Below are positions 57,912 to 64,000 of a stretch of DNA of 64,000 nt, in pieces. This DNA is from Marinicella algicola (lineage in GTDB: Bacteria > Pseudomonadota > Gammaproteobacteria > Xanthomonadales > Marinicellaceae), in assembly GCF_028401385.1 (NCBI RefSeq), contig NZ_JAQOMR010000002.1, positions 186,001 through 250,000 on the forward strand, in the 5' to 3' direction. The translations under genes were made by a program, and so were the position numbers. Each line of letters opens with the position of its first letter. Position 1 is the stretch's first letter. The notes below the pieces were generated by a model that saw only the letters and a program-made list of their open reading frames with translations, searched no databases and was not told where the DNA came from.

Positions 57912-58756
57912 GGCTCAGGACTCGTTAAAATCATAGCCAGAAGATAACAGCAGCAGCGATGCATATGCTTGAGAAGAAAGTGTGTGCACAACGGTCGTAT
58001 CGGGTGTGAATTCGGCGCCAGTCCTTGAGCCTGCCAAACATGTTCTCGATTTTATGACGCTTTTGGTAGAGCTTGCGGTCATGCGCTATTGGGACCTTTC
58101 TGTTCGCCCTCGATGGAATGCAGGCCTTGATTTTGCGCTCCGCCAAGGCCTCTCGAAACCAGTCGGCATCGTAGCCTTTGTCGGCCAGTAACGTCTTTGC
58201 TTTGGGAAAGGATTCTATCATTCGGGCAGCACCTTTGTAGTCGCTCGTCTGCCCTTCGCTCAACAGCATGATCAGTGGTCGGCCATGGCCATCGCAAACC
58301 GCATGCAGCTTGGAGTTCAGGCCGCCTTTGGTGCGCTCGATACGTCTGGGAACATCCCCTTTTTAGCAGACTGGCTGCGGTGCGATGTGCTTTCAAATGC
58401 GTGGCGTCGATCATCAACTGTTCCGGCTCACCGCATTCGGCCGCCAATTCAGCGAAAATCCTGTTGAACACACCAAGCCTGCTCCAGCGGATGAAGCGAT
58501 TATAGATCGTCTTGTGCGGTCCATATTCCTTCGGCGCATCGCGCCATCGCAAACCATTGCGCAAGACAAAGACAATGCCGCTCACGATCAGCCGATCATC
58601 AACACGAGGCACACCGTGGGACAGCGGGAAATAAGGTTCAATCCGGCGCATCTGCGCCTGCGACAGCAGCGGAAAATCACTCATTGCGGTTCTCCATTCG
58701 AGTCCAATGAATCAAAACGAAGAGAACGTCGCAAGTGATTTAATAGGTCCTGAGCC
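57912..58756 (-). mobile_element. IS5-family element, IS427-like group
   Basis: Ends GGCTCAGGAC...TTAAA at 57912 and complement GTCCTGAGCC ending 58756. TA is present on both sides (57910-57911, 58757-58758), the usual IS427 target duplication. It cuts the 3' part of the gene at 58978. Confidence 0.9.
57931..58684 (-). CDS. IS5-family (IS427-like) transposase in two frames
   Basis: First frame from ATG 58684: SDFPLLSQAQMRRIEPYFPL, APKEYGPHKTIYNRFIRWSR, and first Asp in QLMIDATHLKAHRTAASLLK. At CTAAAAAGGGG the second frame takes over: DVPRRIERTKGGLNSKLHAV, TLLADKGYDADWFREALAER with the second Asp, KRHKIENMFGRLKDWRRIHT with the Glu, ending 57931. Related elements use a programmed shift at an A6G site here; this copy has five A residues, so either the site varies or one A is missing. 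Confidence 0.85.
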
Positions 58757-58978
58757 TAGTGTAACCGAGTTGTATGGGTGAACAGAATCTGACGGAGGTC
58801 GCTCCTCCACATTGATCGGCGTTCGATCGCGGAACAAGCTCAAAGCGCCACCCCAAGTTGCTCCGCCTAAAGGCTCGCCATGTATCTGTCGGGTGTGCGT
58901 ACTCGTCCTTATCTCGACAAAGGAGTGTGCAAACCGATCGTTGATTGGATTCGCGGCTATTCTAAGCTCACCCATCAT
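58712..58978 (-). pseudogene. Unknown small protein, 3' end cut by IS427-like element
   Basis: ATG 58978 (or 58975) lies 10 bases after the stop of the secreted-protein gene upstream. Native codons end at 58757, the IS border. The product (MGELRIAANPINDRFAHSFV, then TRQIHGEPLGGATWGGALSL) has no signal peptide. I do not recognise it. Co-transcription with the two upstream genes suggests a shared role. Confidence 0.45.
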
Positions 58979-58987
58979 TGACCTCCC

Positions 58988-59485
58988 TTATGGCAATTCG
59001 AAATGCAATTGCTTGGAATCGGCGTAGACTTCGATCAGGCGCCCAGCCTCGTCACTGTTCCATGCGACCGAAAAATAAGATCGTCCAATCGGCGCCCAGA
59101 GCGATAAATCACGCCGATTGACCAAACCGCCGTCTCGCCGCCGCTTGTAGTTTCTAGCCATTTCATCAGGCTCACTAATAAATGTAGCGTCAAAGGGGCT
59201 GCGGACTGGTGGTTCAAACCCCATTTTGTCCAGCCAAGCGGCCAGATCGTCTTCACAAGAACCACTCGGGAAGGACTTCAAAACCCCGCTCTCGAAGTTC
59301 ACTGACATGCCAAACAAGATCACAGGCGGAAACGCCAATAAAGAAGCTTCAACCGATGGCTCGCATAAAGGAGAGTTCGAGAAAGCATTGGTTGGTACAC
59401 TCGCAGCCCATATCAATGCTAACACGACCAGCAAGACTTGCTTCCAGCAGCGGCTGCGATCGATAGAGAGCAACGGGCTCGTCAA
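58988..59485 (-). CDS. Hypothetical membrane-anchored or secreted protein
   Basis: 165 residues. A positively charged start then a hydrophobic segment (WKQVLLVVLALIWAASVPTN) act as signal peptide or anchor. The rest (CEPSVEASLLAFPPVILFGM, CEDDLAAWLDKMGFEPPVRS, YFSVAWNSDEAGRLIEVYAD) looks globular, with two Cys that could pair. No family recognised. Starts 11 bases after the GNAT gene stop, so a three-gene operon is likely. Confidence 0.55.
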   Translation of the reverse strand: MTSPLLSIDRSRCWKQVLLVVLALIWAASVPTNAFSNSPLCEPSVEASLLAFPPVILFGMSVNFESGVLKSFPSGSCEDDLAAWLDKMGFEPPVRSPFDATFISEPDEMARNYKRRRDGGLVNRRDLSLWAPIGRSYFSVAWNSDEAGRLIEVYADSKQLHFELP

Positions 59486-59496
59486 AGGCCTGTCCC

Positions 59497-60053
59497 TTAT
59501 ACATGTTCCACATAGTTCCCGCCCATCGCCTCATACCCCATCTTCCGCATAATCCTCTCCGTCCGCGCAGTCTCGACACCCGACGTCACATGAAACAGCA
59601 TCTCGCGGGCGCCCTTGGCCCGTGACCAGGCCTCGGCGCGCTTCAGCAGCCCAAGCGTCACCTTGCCGCCCGCAAGCGAGGCCCGCAGCGATTTCTGGAC
59701 ATTGAGATTGTGGATCGTGGTCAGCAGGATATCGCGGCCAATATGATGTTCGCCGACAGAGCACCACAGCATGCCGGCAACATCATCGCCGCGGGTCGCG
59801 AGAATGCAGGCCGAGCGCGACGGATTGGCAACAATCCGCGCAATGATCGCCTCCACTTTCGATGGACTGAAGGGAATGTAGCCAACCGGCTTTCCGCATG
59901 CGCTTGTCCCGCCAACGCCACCACCGGAGCGATATCCGTGCCCGGACCCAGCAGCGAAAACCGCAGAGCAGACCGCCCACTCTCCGGCCTTTCAGGCGCA
60001 TGTCGCAACGACACACCGATAACCATACGCCCGCCCCCGACGTCGCGATTCAT
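59497..60053 (-). pseudogene. GNAT-family N-acetyltransferase, frameshifted
   Basis: N-terminal part from ATG 60053 or 60026 reads LLGPGTDIAPVVALAGQAHA then ESRLATFP; one C is missing near 59873, after which FSPSKVEAIIARIVANPSRS follows. Acetyl-CoA fold features: SACILATRGDDVAGMLWCSV, LTTIHNLNVQKSLRASLAGG, KVTLGLLKRAEAWSRAKGAR, TERIMRKMGYEAMGGNYVEH. The usual R/Q-x-x-G-x-G/A pyrophosphate loop is not obvious. Joined length about 180. Substrate unknown. Confidence 0.72.
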
Positions 60054-60173
60054 TGCAACCAGACTATCGGTTCCGGAAAAGCCCAAGTCAACCCGTGATA
60101 GAGCGTAGGAAACGGCTTCACCGCAGCGAGCATCTGCACTGACGGCTGACGCGGGCGCTTTGCATGGCGTTCG

Positions 60174-60236
60174 GTACATCCGAGGCCAAGGCGATCTGGA
60201 CGGAATTCCTGCGCAAGCCGACAAGGCGGAGCCCAT
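60174..60236 (+). mobile_element. Short IS256-type transposase remnant
   Basis: The plus strand reads [20 protein letters not shown], matching a conserved segment of the IS256 transposase in this window ([19 protein letters not shown]). About 20 codons; no ends remain. Confidence 0.6.
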
Positions 60237-60279
60237 ACAAAGACTGACCACCGAGTTTCCTGAGCCCGTGGCAGCAGCC

Positions 60280-61005
60280 CTATTCCTCCTCGCCCTCGAT
60301 AACGACCGCCATCGCTTCCTCCTGGACTGCGGCTCTGCTGAGCAAGCCGGCATCCTCGAGCGCTTCGATATCCGGCAGATCGCGGAGCGTTTCCATGCCG
60401 AAGGCGGAGAGGAAGTGCCTGGTTGTGACGTACGTATATGGCGCGCCGGGAGACGGACTGCGGGGGCCGGAGGCGATGAGGGCGACGTTGCGGAGCGAAC
60501 CGATCGTGTCGCGGCTGACCTCCTTGCCGAAGATTTTTGAGAGTTCGGCGCGGGTGACGGGCTGGAAGTAGCCGATGGCCATCAGCACCATGGATTCGAA
60601 CTCGGAAAGTGCCGACACACCGCCCCGGGTCGGAGCCTGCGCGACGCGGATCGCGCCCGCGTAAGCCGAACGGCTTCGGTGCTGCCAGCCGCCGGCGACC
60701 GGGACGATCTCGTAGGGCCGGCCGGTGAGTTCTTCTCGGAGATCGTCGATCAGAAGATCGATGCTGCAGCCCTTGCCGACGACGCGGGAAAGCGTCTCGC
60801 GGGTGACCGGCTCGGCGGCAGCGAAGATCACCGCCTCCACCCGCAGCATCCATTCGCGCCAACGCAGATCGGCCGGCAGGGCCTCAAGCTCCCGATCAAA
60901 GAGGCGCTCGCCTCCCGCCTTTTCGTCTGCGGCATGCGCCCCCTTATGCTCGGCTCCAGCTTTCGCTTTCCGGCGGTTTGTTTTGGCGGCAGGGGATCCG
61001 GTCAT
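60280..61005 (-). CDS. ScpB-like segregation/condensation protein, plasmid-type
   Basis: About 241 residues from ATG 61005, 2 bases after the DUF1403 stop. A basic, Ala-rich leader of about 45 residues precedes two winged helices as in ScpB: EWMLRVEAVIFAAAEPVTRE, TLSRVVGKGCSIDLLIDDLR and SALSEFESMVLMAIGYFQPV, TRAELSKIFGKEVSRDTIGS, then APYTYVTTRHFLSAFGMETL. Chromosomal ScpB acts with SMC and ScpA; no scpA or smc is here, so it may be a specialised regulator or DNA-organising factor of a mobile element. Confidence 0.78.
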   Translation of the reverse strand: MTGSPAAKTNRRKAKAGAEHKGAHAADEKAGGERLFDRELEALPADLRWREWMLRVEAVIFAAAEPVTRETLSRVVGKGCSIDLLIDDLREELTGRPYEIVPVAGGWQHRSRSAYAGAIRVAQAPTRGGVSALSEFESMVLMAIGYFQPVTRAELSKIFGKEVSRDTIGSLRNVALIASGPRSPSPGAPYTYVTTRHFLSAFGMETLRDLPDIEALEDAGLLSRAAVQEEAMAVVIEGEEE

Positions 61006-61007
61006 GG

Positions 61008-61961
61008 TCACAACCCGTAAATCCGGAAGGAGGGACGGCCCGACAATTCGCGCACGGCGCCGAAACTTTCGAGGCGTTCGAACAGGCGTGATGCGGCCCA
61101 ACGGGAAAGATTGCTGCCGGGCGCGCTGGCCGGGATAGCGTCCTCGTCCAGCAGTTTCTGGATGACAGGCGCCGCGCCCTTGGTCCGCACCTTCGGCGCC
61201 ACGGCCACAAGAACATCAGCCCGGCGCGCGATCGCATCCGCCGTCCGCAATGCCGCCCCGGCCCCGTCGGCGATGGAGAGGCAGACCGCGCGGGCAAAAG
61301 CCGGTTCGCCCGGACGGACGCGTCCCCTGCCCCCGATGGTCCGAAATGCAGAGCCATAACGCTTCGCCATCATCAAAGGCACGGGCCGGTCCCACTTCAA
61401 CAGGGTTGCGATCATCATGTCGGCCATCGCCCAGGCCAAAGGTTCGGCATCCGAGCGGATGGCGAGGATTGCGGTCACAAGGTCGGCGACCACGAAGGGA
61501 ACGGCGCGACCGGACTGGAGCGCGGCTTCCGCCAGCTCCGGGATGGCGGCGAGGTGGTCGTCAAAGGCGAGCCCCATCAGGTCGGCGAGATCTTGGACCT
61601 GCTTTGTGGAGAAGCCGGGTTTTCGGGTGGCGAGCCTTTTGTAGGCCAAAACCATCTTTCCGGCGGGGCCGGGATCGTCGTCGGCGGCGGTGAGCAGGAC
61701 GGCATCGCGCAGCGCCGCCTCGTCCTCGTTGCGACCGCTGAGACGGACGGCGGCGGCGGCGCATTTCAGGGCCTGACGGCCGCGCCAGCAGCCAGCCCAG
61801 ACGGGTTCGGAACGAACGAGATCATCCAGCGATTTCAGAGCGATACCGGCGGAAAAGGCGGCGTCGGCTTCGGTGACGTCACGCCCACGTGGGCGGGCCC
61901 AGCCCGGCAGGGGCGCGGTGGGCGTGACGGTGTTGGCGTGTGGTGCGGCGTACAGATCCAT
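61008..61961 (-). CDS. DUF1403-family protein
   Basis: About 317 residues in one frame. Helix-rich, with [80 protein letters not shown], and a C-terminal winged-helix-like part ([33 protein letters not shown]) typical of DUF1403 and suggesting DNA binding. Found, as I recall, next to ScpB-like genes on alphaproteobacterial plasmids. It is divergent from the tyrosine recombinase. Function unknown. Confidence 0.75.
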   Translation of the reverse strand: MDLYAAPHANTVTPTAPLPGWARPRGRDVTEADAAFSAGIALKSLDDLVRSEPVWAGCWRGRQALKCAAAAVRLSGRNEDEAALRDAVLLTAADDDPGPAGKMVLAYKRLATRKPGFSTKQVQDLADLMGLAFDDHLAAIPELAEAALQSGRAVPFVVADLVTAILAIRSDAEPLAWAMADMMIATLLKWDRPVPLMMAKRYGSAFRTIGGRGRVRPGEPAFARAVCLSIADGAGAALRTADAIARRADVLVAVAPKVRTKGAAPVIQKLLDEDAIPASAPGSNLSRWAASRLFERLESFGAVRELSGRPSFRIYGL

Positions 61962-62044
61962 GGCGGTGAGGCTAATCGATACGAGCAGTTAATGCCAGCA
62001 TAATCGGATATAACCGCACGGCATGTCTTTTCGCTATCATGATT

Positions 62045-62061
62045 GATAATGTTGCATTATC
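62045..62061. promoter_or_regulatory. Palindromic operator candidate 1 in the DUF1403/recombinase promoter
   Basis: GATAATG-TTG-CATTATC, perfect 7-base arms. Lies 47-63 bases before the chosen recombinase start and about 85-100 bases before DUF1403. Confidence 0.6.
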
Positions 62062-62065
62062 GTTC

Positions 62066-62079
62066 ATAATGCTCATTAT
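62066..62079. promoter_or_regulatory. Palindromic operator candidate 2 in the DUF1403/recombinase promoter
   Basis: ATAATG-CT-CATTAT, perfect 6-base arms with the same half-site as candidate 1. Centres are about 20 bases apart, two helical turns, as for a repressor binding cooperatively. Confidence 0.6.
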
Positions 62080-62107
62080 AAACAAAACCCGCATTTTGAG
62101 GCCGCAA

Positions 62108-63187
62108 ATGCCCGAAAACGATGTCGATCCTCACTCTGCTCCGTCTCTCGGCACGGGGACAGGCGATGAATTGCAGCCTTCCGGGTCGTCGGGCGCGCTG
62201 ACGAGCCATCTCGCCCCGCTGATCGAACGCGCCCGGGGCTATGTCGAAGCGTCGAGCTCGGCCAATACAAGGCGCGCCTATGCGGCTGACTGGGCGCATT
62301 TTTCCAGCTGGTGCCGGCGCAAGGGACTTGCGCCCCTGCCGCCGGATGCTGAGACCGTCGGGCTCTACATTACGGCGCTTGCCTCCGGTGAAGCCGCGCC
62401 CCGGGCAAAGCCGAGCGCGGTTTCCACCATCGAGCGGCGGCTGTCGGCGATCTCATGGAATTATGCGCAGCGCGGCTTCACGCTCGATCGTCGCGACCGC
62501 CACATTGCCACAGTGCTTGCCGGCATCCGCAATCGCCACGCCGCGCCCCCGCGCCAGAAGGAGGCGATCCTGCCGGAGGAACTGATCGCCATGCTGGAAA
62601 CGCTCGATCGGGGGACGCTCCGGGGCCTGCGCGACCGCGCCATGCTGCTGATCGGCTTTGCCGGCGGGTTGCGGCGCTCGGAAATCGTCGCGCTCGATTG
62701 CGGCCGCGACCAGACCGAAGACGGCCGTGGTTGGATCGCGATTTTCGACAAGGGATTGCTGGTGACGCTGCGCGGCAAGACCGGCTGGCGCGAGGTGGAA
62801 ATCGGCCGTGGCTCGTCGGACCTCACCTGCCCCGTGGCCGCGGTCGAAACCTGGCTGAAATTTGCCAAAATCGCCCATGGCCCGCTGTTCCGCCGTGTCA
62901 TCGGCAAAAGCAAGGCCGTCGGCGCCGAACGCTTGAGGGATCAGGAGGTCGCCCGCCTCATCAAGAAAGCGGTGCTCGCCGCCGGTATTCGCGGCGACCT
63001 GCCGGAGGCCGAGCGGATAAAACTGTTCTCCGGCCATTCGCTGCGCGCCGGGCTGGCCTCCTCGGCCGAAGTTGACGAGCGCTATGTTCAAAAACAACTC
63101 GGCCATGCTTCCGCCGAAATGACACGACGCTATCAGCGCAGACGCGATCGGTTCCGCGTCAATCTCACAAAAGCAGCAGGACTGTAG
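62108..63187 (+). CDS. Tyrosine-type site-specific recombinase/integrase
   Basis: About 359 residues from ATG 62108; longer in-frame starts upstream lie inside the operators. N-terminal SAM-like domain (RARGYVEASSSANTRRAYAA, DWAHFSSWCRRKGLAPLPPD). Catalytic domain with Arg in GFAGGLRRSEIVALD, HxxR in FSGHSLRAGLASS, His in KQLGHASAEM and Tyr in TRRYQRRRDRFR. All catalytic residues are present, so it should be active. The late lysine is likely in TLRGKTGWREV. Divergent from DUF1403-ScpB. Confidence 0.93.
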   Translation: MPENDVDPHSAPSLGTGTGDELQPSGSSGALTSHLAPLIERARGYVEASSSANTRRAYAADWAHFSSWCRRKGLAPLPPDAETVGLYITALASGEAAPRAKPSAVSTIERRLSAISWNYAQRGFTLDRRDRHIATVLAGIRNRHAAPPRQKEAILPEELIAMLETLDRGTLRGLRDRAMLLIGFAGGLRRSEIVALDCGRDQTEDGRGWIAIFDKGLLVTLRGKTGWREVEIGRGSSDLTCPVAAVETWLKFAKIAHGPLFRRVIGKSKAVGAERLRDQEVARLIKKAVLAAGIRGDLPEAERIKLFSGHSLRAGLASSAEVDERYVQKQLGHASAEMTRRYQRRRDRFRVNLTKAAGL

Positions 63188-63624
63188 GCTCATCTCTTGT
63201 CCCGGCACCCGCTTGCTGTTCATCCACCAACCAACTTTATAGTCATTGACCTAGTCAGGAGGCGTATTGTGCAGCCGTTATCGTTCGGCGAAAAGAATTG
63301 AACAGTCGTCAAAGCAAAGACGAAGCTTTCGAAAATGATTAAGCGCGCACAATACGCGCGGTAAACGATTACACGGCCGGAGAACCGAGTGTCGTTGTGG
63401 CCTCCGCCGAGGCAGAGTCGCTAGGAAAGGTACACCTACCGCGTTTCTGATGGCATCGTCGCTTCAGCGCGCCGTCATTCTTCTGATCCTCGCAGACAAT
63501 ACAAAAAGCACTCGTTTGTAATTGCCACTCCAGATCAGCTTTCGCAAAAATCTTACGACACGCCCACAAACAATCGGCTATTCAGATTTTCCATGCTTGA
63601 AGGATTGGCTTGAGCTGGAGATTA
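63188..63624. other. Non-coding region after the recombinase
   Basis: About 440 bases. It contains a wide inverted repeat (GCGTATTGTGC / GCACAATACGC). A 66-codon minus-strand frame ending at 63369 has two Cys pairs (FCIVC) that vaguely suggest a zinc finger, but no ribosome site or family likeness. Confidence 0.4.
63262..63357. repeat. 11-base perfect inverted repeat pair, 74 bases apart
   Basis: GCGTATTGTGC at 63262-63272 and GCACAATACGC at 63347-63357. It begins 75 bases after the recombinase stop. Arms of 11 bases are the size of tyrosine-recombinase binding arms, but the wide spacing is not that of one core site. Confidence 0.55.
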
Positions 63625-63727
63625 TATGTCGATAAATTGAATTTCCGTCGACATATTATATTGATATGTCGACGCCGACGACATATCCACAGGATGTGTC
63701 GATCAGAACAGGATTTCGCGACATGTC
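63625..63727. promoter_or_regulatory. Cluster of ATGTCGA-type sites overlapping the fic start
   Basis: TATGTCGA (63625-63632) and TCGACATA (63648-63655); ATATGTCG (63664-63671) and CGACATAT (63679-63686), perfect 8-base arms; then a variant ATGTGTCGATC near 63694 and CGACATGTC (63719-63727) over the fic ATG. Six copies of one half-site in 100 bases suggest a cooperative repressor site or iteron-like array. Confidence 0.65.
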
Positions 63728-64000
63728 ATTTCGCCCGGACACGCCCTATAATACACTCCATGCCCTTCCCCGCGCGCGGATGTCGAAAGCAAGGCGGTGC
63801 TCAAGGCCTGCATCTCGGCGCGGGCGGCGCTTGCGGAGCTGCGGGTTTCCGGACAGCTCATCCCCAATCAGTCTGTCCTTATCAATTCGATACCCTTGCT
63901 GGAAGCGCAGGCGAGTTCGGAGATCGAGAACATCGTCACCACGACCGACAGGCTGTTCCGCTTTGCAAACGAGCCGGGAGCCCGGGCCGATCCCGCCACC
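63723..64000 (+). pseudogene. Fic-family protein, N-terminal part, frameshifted, open at the right edge
   Basis: ATG 63723 begins MSFRPDTPYNTLHALP, typical of alphaproteobacterial Fic proteins; one base is missing near 63778 in CCCCGCGCGCGG, and the other frame then reads ADVESKAVLKACISARAALA, ELRVSGQLIPNQSVLINSIP and LLEAQASSEIENIVTTTDRL, the Fic N-terminal domain with the inhibitory-type SSEIENI motif. The catalytic HPFxxGNGR lies beyond the window. Fic enzymes transfer AMP to proteins. Confidence 0.8.

Noticed and set aside
58079..58269. Overlap of two transposase frames as evidence of decay
   Set aside because: Related IS427-type elements naturally use two frames joined by frameshifting at an A-rich site.
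63369..63569. 66-codon minus-strand frame with FCIVC
   Set aside because: Too short and without ribosome site or second clear zinc pair.
63748..63760. TATAAT-like hexamer near the start of fic
   Set aside because: It lies inside the coding sequence, after the ATG, so it is not the fic promoter.
1..64000. tRNA or rRNA genes
   Set aside because: No cloverleaf or conserved rRNA segment was recognised on reading; a dedicated search could still find one.

Overview
The window looks like an accessory replicon or genomic island of an alphaproteobacterium of the order Hyphomicrobiales (Rhizobiales). The reasons are the close resemblance of the galactarolactone cycloisomerase and of an Atu4866-like protein to Agrobacterium proteins as I recall them, a Rhizobiales-style intergenic palindromic element, and the mix of insertion sequences (IS3, IS256, ISKra4, IS66, IS5, IS21, IS630, IS6). 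I see no tRNA, rRNA, CRISPR array or core housekeeping operon. Family assignments rest on reading the translated sequence, not on database searches.

Layout. 1-20 kb is a patchwork of small genes cut up by insertion sequences: an MFS transporter, SelO, a ribbon-helix-helix protein and a DotA/TraY conjugation gene both broken by insertions, two short-chain dehydrogenases with TetR and LysR regulators, a secreted repeat protein, an NTF2-like secreted protein, and the stub of an integrase interrupted by IS21. 20-37 kb is a large sugar-acid locus: galactarolactone isomerase and cycloisomerase, a GntR regulator, a propeller lactonase, a uronate-dehydrogenase-like enzyme, an Ldh-family oxidoreductase, a five-gene peptide/oligosaccharide-type ABC importer, an enolase-superfamily dehydratase, GarR, GarL, and an IclR regulator fused to an SMP-30-like propeller. 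Together these could import a uronate-containing sugar and oxidise, isomerise and cleave it to pyruvate and glycerate. 38.7-46 kb is a ribose-type ABC importer with a Gfo/Idh oxidoreductase, an XylR-like regulator and a 3-epimerase-like enzyme. 46.3-56.6 kb holds a truncated L,D-transpeptidase, a LysR, mannonate dehydratase, an L-idonate 5-dehydrogenase-like enzyme, a yiaK-yiaL-yiaMNO type operon with TRAP transporter, and a GntR. 57-64 kb holds IS6 and IS5 copies, a GNAT acetyltransferase with two unknown small proteins, an ScpB-like/DUF1403 pair divergent from a tyrosine recombinase, and the start of a Fic gene at the right edge.

Quality caveat. About thirty genes, including transposases and otherwise conserved enzymes, are split by single-base shifts, and where the base can be placed it is usually a missing base in a short homopolymer. 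This is more like sequencing indels than biological decay, so most entries typed pseudogene for a frameshift may be intact in the organism. Genes cut by an insertion sequence are treated as truly broken.
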